Of a DNA stretch of 64,000 nt, positions 21,643 through 30,110 are shown piece by piece (the stretch's first letter is position 1; every line of letters begins with the position of its first letter). Location: NCBI RefSeq assembly GCF_000257645.1, contig NZ_AJHJ01000003.1, positions 210,610 through 274,609 on the forward strand. The letters are read 5' to 3'. The notes under the pieces are model-generated. The model was given only the letters and a program-made list of their open reading frames with translations, searched no databases and was not told where the DNA came from. The DNA is from Serratia sp. M24T3 (GTDB lineage Bacteria > Pseudomonadota > Gammaproteobacteria > Enterobacterales > Enterobacteriaceae). The translations under genes were made by a program, and so were the position numbers.

Positions 21643-22530
21643 ATGAGCATGCCTAAGGTCTCCAAAACAAAATCAGGACTCGCTTTAGCTGCAGGTTTTT
21701 GCGTGTTGCTGCTTTCAGGATGCGTTATGCCGCAATCGATTCGCGGCACTACGTCGAATCCACAGCAAAACTTTGCGCTGGTTGAACGTAATCCACAAGT
21801 ATATCAAGGGCAAGAGGTCCGTTTTGGCGGCCTTGTAGAGTCTGCGGTTTATGATGCCAAGAGTAATACAACTCAGCTTCTGTTAGCCGTATCTCCGCTT
21901 GATGGTCTAGGTCAGCCTGATCTGAATGCTCATTATCAGGGAATAGTGCTCGCGTACTGCGCGGGTTTTCTAAATCCCGAGGCTTATAAAGGTGCCGCTG
22001 TCACCGTAATCGGACCGGTTATTGGTTATCAGGATGTGGAAAGAAACCAGACCACTTATCGCTATATTCAAGTCAGAGTTAACGGTTTAAAAAACTGGGG
22101 CCAGGCGACGATGGATAATGATACGGCCAGACAAGAGGTCTACGACGAGTCGCAAACCTTCATAGCCGAAGAGTTTAATGATTCCCCGGCGGCAAGAGGT
22201 TGGCATGGCGAAAGAGTGGTCCCGCAGCAGCGCGATTTAAAGCGCCCATTATGGATTAATTCATCGCATCCCGTTGCGCCGCCTGAGCACAATGGAGGCT
22301 GGCAGCACAGGGGACCGAACGCGCATGATGGCAACTGGCAGCATGGAACACCGCCAGTGCAAGGTGGAAAAACGCCTCATGATAATCCAGGTAGCAGGCC
22401 TACGCCGCGTGAGATGCCGCCGATGCACATTACTCCTGTGCCGCATGCAATGCCGCAAATGCACAGCAATCCTGCGCCACATATGCATAGTGCTCCTCCT
22501 CCGTATCGGCCGCCGACACTAAAGAAATAG
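21643..22530 (+). CDS. Slp-family outer-membrane lipoprotein with His/Met/Pro-rich tail
   Basis: Outer-membrane lipoprotein of the Slp/YeaY family, at the locus where E. coli has yeaY (between tsaB and fadD). A signal peptide ends in lipobox LLLSGC with lipidated Cys at residue 27. Residues about 30-165 form the Slp domain (PQSIRGTTSNPQ, GLVESAVYD, GVVIGYQ-like segment). The remaining 110 residues or so are a low-complexity extension rich in His, Met and Pro (for example MPPMHITPVPHAMPQMH), absent from typical 190-residue Slp proteins. A metal-binding or surface role for the tail is inference only. Confidence 0.88.
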   Translation: MSMPKVSKTKSGLALAAGFCVLLLSGCVMPQSIRGTTSNPQQNFALVERNPQVYQGQEVRFGGLVESAVYDAKSNTTQLLLAVSPLDGLGQPDLNAHYQGIVLAYCAGFLNPEAYKGAAVTVIGPVIGYQDVERNQTTYRYIQVRVNGLKNWGQATMDNDTARQEVYDESQTFIAEEFNDSPAARGWHGERVVPQQRDLKRPLWINSSHPVAPPEHNGGWQHRGPNAHDGNWQHGTPPVQGGKTPHDNPGSRPTPREMPPMHITPVPHAMPQMHSNPAPHMHSAPPPYRPPTLKK

Positions 22531-22722
22531 TCGGCTCCTTGAATAGTATTTAACAGTGGGCGTTTCTGTCGCTGCTCACTGGATGGTCCAGAAATTGCGC
22601 CAGGTTTTTTACCTAAGTTATTACACAATCAATGCCTTTAAAGTGTTTTGCAGCAGATTTATACCAGCAACTAGTGCATCAATTCGTTGTCGAAATAATT
22701 AATATATCCAGAGGTAATTACC

Positions 22723-23316
22723 ATGCGTAAAATCTCTAAAGGTAAAAAGGGATGGGTATTAGCAACCAGTTTCTGTGCGTTGCTGCTTTCCGGCTGTGTC
22801 ACTGTTCCAGATTCAATTCGCGGATCCACGGCAACGCCACAAATGAATTTGGCAGCGGTGCAGGGTGCTCCGCAAATTTATGTCGGACAGGAAGCGCGTT
22901 TCGGCGGTCGTGTCGTCTCTGTCATTAACGAGAATAATAAAACCCGACTTGAAATTGCCGCGATGACATTGGACTCGGGAGCTCGCCCTATTCTCGGCCA
23001 GCCAACTTTGGGTCGTTTTGCAGCTTATTACAATGGATTCCTGGACCCGATTGATTTTAAAAACCAGCTAATCACCGTGGTAGGGCCAATTACGGGTTCT
23101 GAAAACGGCGCCGTGGGTCAGGCTTCTTACCGTTATGTCACAGTGAATATGAATAGCTATAAACGCTGGCGAGAAGTTACTGAGGTGGCGATGCCTGTAC
23201 AACCTGTAGGTCCTTGGGGTTGGGGATACGGTGGTCCCTGGGGCCCGGGATTTGGCCCTGCCTGGGGAGCCTATGACTTCGGACCGGCACGCGTGCAGAC
23301 CGTCGTGACAGAATAA
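22723..23316 (+). CDS. Slp-family outer-membrane lipoprotein, second copy
   Basis: A tandem paralogue of the preceding gene, 197 residues, near the normal family length. Lipobox LLLSGC gives lipidated Cys at residue 25, and the Slp signature [15 protein letters not shown] follows. It ends in a Gly/Trp/Pro-rich stretch ([17 protein letters not shown]) instead of the His-rich tail of its neighbour. The 192-nt gap between the two genes has no terminator that I can see. Either copy could be the yeaY orthologue. Confidence 0.88.
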   Translation: MRKISKGKKGWVLATSFCALLLSGCVTVPDSIRGSTATPQMNLAAVQGAPQIYVGQEARFGGRVVSVINENNKTRLEIAAMTLDSGARPILGQPTLGRFAAYYNGFLDPIDFKNQLITVVGPITGSENGAVGQASYRYVTVNMNSYKRWREVTEVAMPVQPVGPWGWGYGGPWGPGFGPAWGAYDFGPARVQTVVTE

Positions 23317-23359
23317 TCAACCACCGCTAAAATAATTGGCGAGTGTCGAAGTTTTTATC

Positions 23360-23382
23360 TGGCGGGATTTTTCCCGCCATTT
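23360..23382 (+). terminator. Probable terminator after the second Slp gene
   Basis: TGGCGGGA...TCCCGCCA hairpin (23360-23379) followed by a short TTTC. The U-run is weak. Confidence 0.5.
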
Positions 23383-23533
23383 CAAACGCAAATTAATTTG
23401 ACCTCCATCAAGCTTTAATTAACAACTTATCAGTACTTGACGTTTCATGTGGATTTTCTGTAATACTGTGAGAGACCCTGCAACTCTGGATGTGAACGCA
23501 GGTTATTAACTCCCTAATCACAGGAACGTGAAT

Positions 23534-23803
23534 ATGAATAATTATCCAATCAAAGACATGATGCTGCCAACATCCTGGAGCACAGTAAGTATTACTCCAG
23601 ACGATATTAAAAATAAAATGGACTATTTTTTTGGTCTTCACTTTGAGTATTGTCTGGAGGAAGGGGATACTCTCCCATCTGCAAAAGATATTATCGTAAC
23701 GTTAGATATCAACACGGCAAGGATAATGATCGAAAATATCCAGTCGTGGGTGGATTATATTCAAAGCGATTCTTCTCTTCCCTATGGGCTGGTGGGGCAT
23801 TAA
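23534..23803 (+). CDS. Small hypothetical protein
   Basis: An 89-residue protein starting MNNYPIKDMMLPTSW, supported by an AGGAA ribosome-binding site eight bases before the ATG and a terminator downstream. No signal peptide or membrane segment is visible. The layout (W-S/T-V..., then VTLDINTARIMIENIQSWVDYI) loosely recalls the BssS biofilm regulator of enterobacteria, which has a similar length and a TTDVARQFI-type segment, but the resemblance is too weak for a name. Confidence 0.65.
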   Translation: MNNYPIKDMMLPTSWSTVSITPDDIKNKMDYFFGLHFEYCLEEGDTLPSAKDIIVTLDINTARIMIENIQSWVDYIQSDSSLPYGLVGH

Positions 23804-23908
23804 CTGATCGGAGTTAGCGGAATAACTAATAAACAGCACGGCATTTTCTCAAGTGGTTTTTAGACGTAATACACGCAACAAAATAATTGACGTTTCATTG
23901 ATGCTAAC

Positions 23909-23931
23909 TGGCGGCTCTGTGCCGCCTTTTT
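23909..23931 (+). terminator. Rho-independent terminator after the small hypothetical gene
   Basis: GGCGGC-TCTGT-GCCGCC (23910-23926) followed by TTTTTATT. Confidence 0.8.
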
Positions 23932-24012
23932 ATTGATGGCTGATTATTTATTCACGAAATAAATATTATAAATTTTGTCATTTTAATTATTAATAAATAG
24001 TCAGTGATTTAT

Positions 24013-24040
24013 AAAAAAAAGCCAGCGCTAAGGCTGGCTT
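24013..24040 (-). terminator. Terminator of the hok-like transcript
   Basis: Read on the minus strand, AAGCCAGC / GCTGGCTT with a 6-nt loop is followed by a run of eight T. It lies about 75 nt past the hok-like stop codon. A second hairpin (CTGGCGG / CCGCCAG, 24080-24107) sits between, as expected for a structured hok mRNA 3' region. Confidence 0.75.
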
Positions 24041-24112
24041 AAGGAGTAAACGGGTGCTGTGGGATCTCTACCTGAAAACCTGGCGGCGAACTCATGTACA
24101 CCGCCAGTTGTA

Positions 24113-24268
24113 TTACCTCGTGGTTTCACAGGCCATTAAAGCCACTACCTCCTTTATTCCGTCGCTGAAGCGAATTTCACACAGTGAATCTCTGGTCATC
24201 CATGTAAACGACAATAGCGTTACACAAATAACTATCAGGCCGGCAATAAAAAGCATTAGTGAGTTCAT
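24113..24268 (-). CDS. Hok/Gef-family type I toxin
   Basis: A 51-residue membrane toxin of the Hok/Gef family, which depolarises the inner membrane when its mRNA escapes antisense control. A single N-terminal transmembrane segment (FIAGLIVICVTLLSFTW) is followed by the family hallmark RDSLCEIRF and a terminal ALMACE; both conserved Cys are present. The ATG at 24268 has an AAGGGA ribosome-binding motif. The frame stays open upstream to 24325 (MPTNIKVAPHLL...), like the overlapping mok leader frame of known loci. Plausible antisense RNA and terminator signals flank it. Confidence 0.85.
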   Translation of the reverse strand: MNSLMLFIAGLIVICVTLLSFTWMTRDSLCEIRFSDGIKEVVALMACETTR

Positions 24269-24289
24269 AGCGTGTTTTCCCTTGCGTTT

Positions 24290-24376
24290 AAGCAAATGAG
24301 GCGCTACCTTTATGTTTGTGGGCATAAAGAGCGGCTCCTGGTTAAGATTATCTAATCAGGGGCTTTTCTCTTTTTA
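24290..24376 (+). ncRNA. Candidate Sok-like antisense RNA
   Basis: On the strand opposite the hok-like leader, an 11-bp stem (GCTCCTGGTTA / TAATCAGGGGC, arms 24334-24344 and 24353-24363, two G-U pairs) is followed by TTTTCTCTTTTT, a good terminator. A short RNA ending here would cover the leader-frame start, the place where Sok RNAs pair. The 5' end is a guess; I could not identify a convincing promoter. Confidence 0.45.
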
Positions 24377-24880
24377 TCCCTTGTATACTCTCCTTCAAAT
24401 AAAAAATCCTAATCGAAAAAGATAACTCGGAATAAAAAGATCCGAGCACCCGCAAAGACTGTATCAGTAATTAAACTACATTGCCTCAAATAATATTTTT
24501 GTTAAATAAATTAAAATTACACTGCAGTGTTTTTTAGAAGGTGATTAATTTATTAGCTTTTCGATTAACTGGTTTGGTTAAAGCTATTAAGTTATGAGTT
24601 AAAGCTTCAGGTAAATTACTCAAGTATTAACTTCCTGGATATTTAACTGCCCGCAGCAGAGTTTTTCAGCATATAGCGTTAACAGCGAGTTTTGCTGATG
24701 CCACAGACCCAATAATACCGCGCATACATGGAATCAATCACTCTTAGCCGCTATACTTGAGTAACCTAATGATTTATCGAACTTTGTCCAATTCGAATTA
24801 CCGTGCTTTACTAATGAGTAAACCGAGTTGGGATTTAAAATTAGTGACGCGGCTCTCAACCTAAACATTGTTTGAATCTC
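24377..24880. other. Non-coding stretch between the hok-like locus and fadD
   Basis: About 500 bases of AT-rich sequence with no supported gene. It probably holds the hok-like mRNA promoter (minus strand) and distal fadD control sequences. I see no repeat or RNA gene in it. Confidence 0.5.
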
Positions 24881-24897
24881 GTCTGGTAAGATGAGTT
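24881..24897. promoter_or_regulatory. FadR operator of fadD
   Basis: GTCTGGTAAGATGAGTT closely matches the promoter-proximal FadR site of E. coli fadD as I recall it (AGCTGGTATGATGAGTT). It lies 72 nt before the fadD start codon, so fatty-acid-responsive repression is likely conserved. Confidence 0.65.
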
Positions 24898-24969
24898 AAA
24901 ATATTGTTAATTGCATGGTAATAATGTGCCATTGAGAGCGCATTGGATAAAGATATCAGGAGTAATTCC

Positions 24970-26667
24970 TTGGAAAAGGTCTGGCTAAAACGTTACCCCG
25001 CAGATGTTCCCGAGAACATCGACCCTGATCGTTACAGCTCGCTGGTCGAGATGTTCGAGAACGCCACGCTGCGCTATGCTGATATCCCCGCCTTTATCAA
25101 TATGGGTGAAGTGATGACCTATCGTCAGCTGGAGGAACGCAGCCGGGCTTTTGCTGCCTACCTACAGTCGGGACTTGGTTTGAAGAAGGGCGATCGCGTT
25201 GCGTTAATGATGCCCAATTTGCTGCAGTACCCCATCGCACTGTTTGGGGTCCTTCGAGCCGGGATGGTCGTGGTAAATGTTAATCCACTCTATACGCCGC
25301 GTGAACTGGAGCATCAACTCAATGACAGTAGTGCGGCCGCTATCGTTATCGTCTCCAATTTTGCCCATACGCTGGAAAAAGTAGTTTTCAATACCCAGAT
25401 TAAACATGTGATCCTCACTCAGATGGGCGATCAGCTTTCTCCGGCCAAGGGCACGCTAGTCAACTTCGTAGTCAAATATATCAAGCGGTTGGTGCCAAAA
25501 TACGATCTTCCCAATGCCATTTCATTCCGCACGGTTATTCATCAAGGCCAGCGCATGCAATACAGCAAGCCTGAGGTGATTAACGACGATCTCGCCTTCC
25601 TGCAATATACCGGCGGCACGACGGGCGTAGCAAAGGGGGCAATGTTGACGCACCGCAATATGCAGGCCAATCTTGAGCAGGCCAAGGCGGCTTACGGACC
25701 TTTGCTGCGTCCCGGTCAGGAAGTTGTGGTCACCGCTTTGCCGCTGTACCATATTTTTGCTTTAACTATTAACTGTATGTTCTTTATAGAATTAGGTGGG
25801 AAAAGTTTGCTGATCACCAATCCGCGAGATATTCCAGGGCTGGTAAAAGAATTGGCGCGCTATCCGTTTACTGCAATAAGCGGGGTAAATACCTTGTTTA
25901 ACGCCTTGCTTAATAATGACGATTTTAAAAAGCTCGACTTCTCGCATTTGCGACTCTCGGTCGGCGGCGGAGCAGCGGTACAGAAATCCGTAGCCGAACG
26001 CTGGCAGCAGCTTACCGGACTGCATTTGCTTGAAGGCTATGGCCTGACCGAATGCGCACCTTTGGTAACTGGTAATCCTTACGATCTCAAACGTTACAGC
26101 GGCAGCATTGGTTTACCGGTTCCTTCTACCGACGTTCGTTTAGTTGATGAAAACGGAGTTGATGTCGCCGACGGCGAGGCAGGGGAACTGCTGGTTAAAG
26201 GCCCTCAGGTGATGTTGGGTTACTGGCAGCGTCCCGAAGCCACCGATGAAGTATTAAAAGATGGCTGGCTCTCGACGGGGGATATCGCTAAAGTGGACAA
26301 CGACGGCTTTTTACACATCGTCGATCGAAAAAAAGATATGATTCTGGTCTCAGGATTCAACGTCTATCCCAATGAAATTGAAGAAGTTGTCTCGCAGCAT
26401 CCGAAAGTGCTGGAAGTTGCAGCCATCGGTGTGCCAAGCCAGTCTACGGGCGAAAAGGTCAAAATTTGCGTGGTAAGGCGTGACCCGTCATTAACCGCCG
26501 AAGAGTTGCTTGACCACTGCCGACACAATCTTACAGGTTATAAAATGCCGAAAATTGTCGAGTTCCGCGACGAATTGCCGAAATCAAACGTTGGCAAAAT
26601 TCTGCGCCGCGAACTTCGTGAAGAGGCAAGTAAACCGAAATCTGCCGACCGACAGAACGCCGCATAG
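24970..26667 (+). CDS. fadD: Long-chain acyl-CoA synthetase
   Basis: Activates long-chain fatty acids to acyl-CoA at the inner membrane, coupling uptake to beta-oxidation. The 565-residue protein has the AMP-binding P-loop [12 protein letters not shown], the GYGLTECAP motif and the FACS signature region with [13 protein letters not shown] and [16 protein letters not shown]. The start is TTG at 24970 ([14 protein letters not shown]), as in E. coli, with AGGAG eight bases upstream; an ATG at 24943 would add nine residues and is less likely. Confidence 0.96.
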   Translation: MEKVWLKRYPADVPENIDPDRYSSLVEMFENATLRYADIPAFINMGEVMTYRQLEERSRAFAAYLQSGLGLKKGDRVALMMPNLLQYPIALFGVLRAGMVVVNVNPLYTPRELEHQLNDSSAAAIVIVSNFAHTLEKVVFNTQIKHVILTQMGDQLSPAKGTLVNFVVKYIKRLVPKYDLPNAISFRTVIHQGQRMQYSKPEVINDDLAFLQYTGGTTGVAKGAMLTHRNMQANLEQAKAAYGPLLRPGQEVVVTALPLYHIFALTINCMFFIELGGKSLLITNPRDIPGLVKELARYPFTAISGVNTLFNALLNNDDFKKLDFSHLRLSVGGGAAVQKSVAERWQQLTGLHLLEGYGLTECAPLVTGNPYDLKRYSGSIGLPVPSTDVRLVDENGVDVADGEAGELLVKGPQVMLGYWQRPEATDEVLKDGWLSTGDIAKVDNDGFLHIVDRKKDMILVSGFNVYPNEIEEVVSQHPKVLEVAAIGVPSQSTGEKVKICVVRRDPSLTAEELLDHCRHNLTGYKMPKIVEFRDELPKSNVGKILRRELREEASKPKSADRQNAA

Positions 26668-26712
26668 TGTCTTAGTGCTGCTTTTTCCATCAGTCGAAGC
26701 TCTTGTTCATTC

Positions 26713-26739
26713 AACGCCGGATTAAGTCCGGCGTTTTCA
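26713..26739 (+). terminator. Rho-independent terminator after fadD
   Basis: AACGCCGGA-TTAAG-TCCGGCGTT followed by TTC; strong GC-rich stem in an intergenic position before rnd. Confidence 0.75.
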
Positions 26740-26839
26740 CGTTATAATGCAGGTAACGCGAAGCAGTAGTACTGTTTTCTAATGCCCGGCGGCAGGATGC
26801 AGGCCGAACCGGTTTCTAACAGCGAAAAGAGAAAAAGCT

Positions 26840-27961
26840 TTGAATTATCAGTTGATCGTTAGCAATGAAGAACTGGCAAAGGTTTGTCAGCAGGCGCAGC
26901 AGTTTAGTCAGGTTGCGCTAGATACCGAATTTGTCAGAACTCGTACTTACTATCCGCAGCTGGGTCTTATCCAGCTCTATGATGGTGAAAACCTTACGCT
27001 GATAGACCCTTTACCCATCACTGCCTGGCAGCCTTTTATTGATTTGTTGACCGATAAAAATGTGGTCAAATTTTTGCATGCCGGCAGTGAAGATCTCGAA
27101 GTTTTCATCAATGCCTTTGGCGTAATGCCAACGCCATTTATTGACAGCCAAATCTTGGCTGCCTTTAGCGGACGCCCTTTATCTTGCGGCTTCGCGCGTC
27201 TGGTTGCCGAAACCACCCAAATTGAACTGGATAAAAGCGAGTCGCGCACCGACTGGATGGCTCGCCCGTTAACGCAAAAGCAGTGTGATTACGCCGCCGC
27301 CGATGTGTTGTATCTGCTGCCACTGGCGCGCCAACTTGAGCAGGAAACCATCGAGGCAGGCTGGATTGATGCCGCTCTCGACGAGTGTTTATCGCTGTGC
27401 CGCCGTCGTCAGGAAGTGTTGCAGCCAGAACTGGCCTATCTCGAAATTACCAATGCCTGGCAGCTGCGTCCGCGCCAGCTTGCCTGCCTGCAAAAGTTGG
27501 CGTCATGGCGTTTGACTCAGGCGCGTCAGCGCGATCTGGCGATTAATTTCGTCGTCCGTGAAGAAAATCTGTGGCAGGTTGCCCGCTATCAGCCGAAATC
27601 ACTGGGCGAGCTGGAAGCTTTAGGCTTGAGCGGTCCTGAAATTCGTTATCATGGCCGTACCTTGCTGGCGCTGGTGGCTGAGGCTGAAACAGTCGAAGAA
27701 TCTGCACTACCGGCACCAATTTCAAATCTGATCGACAAACCGGGTTACAAGAAAGTCTTCAAGGACATTAAAGCCCTGATCCAAACGGTGAGTGAGGAGA
27801 CGGGGCTTAGCGTTGAGTTATTGGCTTCGCGTCGGCAGATTAATCAGCTGCTGAACTGGCATTGGCAGCTGAAGACCAAAGAGCATGCGCCTGAGCTGGT
27901 CAGCGGCTGGCGTGGCAAGCTATTGGCGGAAAGGCTAGGCGTTATTCTCGCAGAGTATTGA
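26840..27961 (+). CDS. rnd: Ribonuclease D
   Basis: 3'-5' exoribonuclease that trims tRNA and other small RNA 3' ends. The 373-residue protein shows the DEDD exonuclease opening LDTEFVRTRTYYPQLGLIQLY (acidic D28/E30), then AGSEDLEVF and DYAAADVLYLLPL, followed by HRDC domains (TNAWQLRPRQLACLQKLASW). The start is the rare codon TTG, as in E. coli rnd. This is the last gene of the conserved core block; in E. coli the min genes lie beyond it. Confidence 0.95.
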   Translation: MNYQLIVSNEELAKVCQQAQQFSQVALDTEFVRTRTYYPQLGLIQLYDGENLTLIDPLPITAWQPFIDLLTDKNVVKFLHAGSEDLEVFINAFGVMPTPFIDSQILAAFSGRPLSCGFARLVAETTQIELDKSESRTDWMARPLTQKQCDYAAADVLYLLPLARQLEQETIEAGWIDAALDECLSLCRRRQEVLQPELAYLEITNAWQLRPRQLACLQKLASWRLTQARQRDLAINFVVREENLWQVARYQPKSLGELEALGLSGPEIRYHGRTLLALVAEAETVEESALPAPISNLIDKPGYKKVFKDIKALIQTVSEETGLSVELLASRRQINQLLNWHWQLKTKEHAPELVSGWRGKLLAERLGVILAEY

Positions 27962-28033
27962 TTGCCTAAAGTAATACTCAGCTCTGTTGTTATTAGACCT
28001 TAGGATTTTTATAAAGGCAGGGGAGCTGTTGTG

Positions 28034-28068
28034 AAAACTTCCCCATCATAATATTACTGATGGGGAAG
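28034..28068 (-). terminator. Terminator after hyuB
   Basis: Perfect 11-bp stem CTTCCCCATCA / TGATGGGGAAG (28038-28068); on the minus strand it is followed by TTTTCA. It closes the leftward hyu operon and separates it from rnd. Confidence 0.75.
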
Positions 28069-28083
28069 GGATTGGTTCAGCGA

Positions 28084-30096
28084 TTAGGCATGGCTGATTT
28101 CAGGAAGGGCGACTGATTGCAGTTCTGGATATTTTTGACGCAGTGAATCGAATAACGTACCAATAATCTGACTGCCTGCGGGTAATGTCCCCTGTTTTTC
28201 CAGAGACTCCATGGCATCAAAAAGTTTATGTTTAACAAAAAAACGCCAGACAATCGGTGTGCGAGACAAAATATCGGTCAGCACGTCATACCGCGCCTGC
28301 GTCCAGCGCAGTTCGAAATGCTCTCGATACGGGCCAAAACTAAAGTGCTCGGTTGTGAGTGACGGAGCTAATTGCTCACGTAAAAGCTGAGTGCGCTCTA
28401 GGTCAATTTCGCCGTCATTTATCACTACCCCATAGCGCTGTTTTGCATTTTCCAATGAAACATAGCCACACTTCACATCATGCATCACGCTTTCAGGGTC
28501 TCGTTCAAACGGTGAGCCGTAGCCGCCACCGCCTGCGCCCACTAACCGAATAACGTCTCCTGCATTACAGGTCACGACGTCGGTATTGCCCAACACTTCG
28601 GTATCTTCTTGCTGTGGATTGCGGGTGAAAATTGCGTTCGCCCCTGATTGCCCCCCCAGCACGCCCCAGGATGCAAAATGGGTGCGGTCGCGGTTACGCG
28701 CCGTGACCGTGGTTCCCGGAGAGAAAATCTGAAACTCCATCATCAGGCCCAATCCACCGCGATACTTGCCCGCGCCGCCCGAGTCCGGTACCAGGCAATA
28801 ACGATTGATGCGGATAGGCACCTCGGCTTCGTTGATTTCCACCGGAGTGTTACGCAAGAAGGCCACGTTGGCGCCTGAACCTTCCTCGCCGTCGCCAAAC
28901 GGCATGCCGCCCGCGCCACCGCCTACCGGGCCGATAGATGCAATTACCGTGCGCCCGCTGCTGTCGATGGTTTTCACATTGAGGATAGCCAGCCCGCAGG
29001 CGGCACAGGCGGGAAGACGATCCGGCACGGCCTGCGAGAAAGCACCAAAGGTCAGCACGTGGGTCAGTTTACAGGTCAGGCTGCGCATGCCCACCGCCGC
29101 AGGTTGCACCGCATTCATCACTGTGCCTTCCGGCAGTACGCATTCGACGACGCGATCGAGACCGGCGTTGAGAAGAATATCCGGATTCAGGCTATACAAG
29201 ACGTAGTGGAATCCCACCAGCGCCAGCGCGTGCCGCGTCATGCCACCGGTTGGCATATTCAACGAGGAAAGCAACTGAGGATCGCTGCCGGTATAATCCA
29301 TAATCGCGCTGTCGCCGTTGATTTTCAGCGTTAGCGCCACGCGCATGGGCTTGCCGTTGACGCTGTCTTCATCAGCATATTCGGCAAAGAAATACTCGCC
29401 GTCAGGAATGGTTTGCAAGATGCTTTTGGCCTGCAGTTCGGCGTAATCGAGTAGAGCATCGATCCCCTGAGAAAACGCTTCGGCACCAAAATGTTCAATC
29501 ATTTCAAGCACACGCTTTTCGCCGTTGGCCAGCATCGCTAATTGGGCGTGCATGTCACCAATATTTTGCTCAGGGGCGCGGACGTTGGCGCTCATGATAT
29601 CCACCAGCCGTTGATCCAAAACGCCTTCATTAACAATTTTGGTCGGCGGGATGCGAATACCTTCCTGCTGAATCTCGGTCAACGTGCGGGACAAAGACGC
29701 CGGAACCGCGCCGCCGACATCGGTATTGTGAATGTGTCCACCCACAAAGCAGATAATTTCACCGCGATAAAATACCGGCTTCCACATCACCATGTCCGGG
29801 CTGTGGGTCGCGACGTGACCGCTATAGGCATCGTTGGTCATGGCGACGTCACCGGGTTTATAGTGGTCGATCATCGATAACACCGGGCCATAATCGAGGC
29901 CAATATACCAGGTTGCACCCAGCGTTTTCGGCGAGGCAAAAGCTTTGCCATCCAGGCTAACCAGTGCGCAGGAAAAATCTTCTGTTTCTTTGACGAAAGT
30001 TGAATGCGCCGTTCTCACCAGCGTGTAAGCCATGCTTTCAGCTGCTGCCACACAGTAATTGGCAAGAATTTGCAGCGTCGATTTATCAAATGCCAT
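28084..30096 (-). CDS. hyuB: Hydantoinase B/5-oxoprolinase-family subunit (HyuB)
   Basis: Beta-type subunit of the ATP-dependent hydantoinase/oxoprolinase family, which opens five-membered lactam rings of N-methylhydantoin or 5-oxoproline. The 670-residue protein shows family segments HPDMVMWKPVFY-like, VGGHIHNTDVGGA, GAGGMPFGDGEEGSG and VGAGGGGYGSP. Its ATG at 30096 has an AAAGGAGT site, and it follows hyuA by 14 nt. The C-terminus carries about 70 extra residues beyond the usual domain end. Substrate unknown. Confidence 0.88.
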   Translation of the reverse strand: MAFDKSTLQILANYCVAAAESMAYTLVRTAHSTFVKETEDFSCALVSLDGKAFASPKTLGATWYIGLDYGPVLSMIDHYKPGDVAMTNDAYSGHVATHSPDMVMWKPVFYRGEIICFVGGHIHNTDVGGAVPASLSRTLTEIQQEGIRIPPTKIVNEGVLDQRLVDIMSANVRAPEQNIGDMHAQLAMLANGEKRVLEMIEHFGAEAFSQGIDALLDYAELQAKSILQTIPDGEYFFAEYADEDSVNGKPMRVALTLKINGDSAIMDYTGSDPQLLSSLNMPTGGMTRHALALVGFHYVLYSLNPDILLNAGLDRVVECVLPEGTVMNAVQPAAVGMRSLTCKLTHVLTFGAFSQAVPDRLPACAACGLAILNVKTIDSSGRTVIASIGPVGGGAGGMPFGDGEEGSGANVAFLRNTPVEINEAEVPIRINRYCLVPDSGGAGKYRGGLGLMMEFQIFSPGTTVTARNRDRTHFASWGVLGGQSGANAIFTRNPQQEDTEVLGNTDVVTCNAGDVIRLVGAGGGGYGSPFERDPESVMHDVKCGYVSLENAKQRYGVVINDGEIDLERTQLLREQLAPSLTTEHFSFGPYREHFELRWTQARYDVLTDILSRTPIVWRFFVKHKLFDAMESLEKQGTLPAGSQIIGTLFDSLRQKYPELQSVALPEISHA

Positions 30097-30110
30097 AAGT
30101 CATAACTCCT

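Noticed and set aside
24054..24299. 81-codon plus-strand open frame opposite the hok-like gene
   Set aside because: The minus-strand frame has an unmistakable Hok signature; the plus frame is its complement and has no ribosome-binding site.
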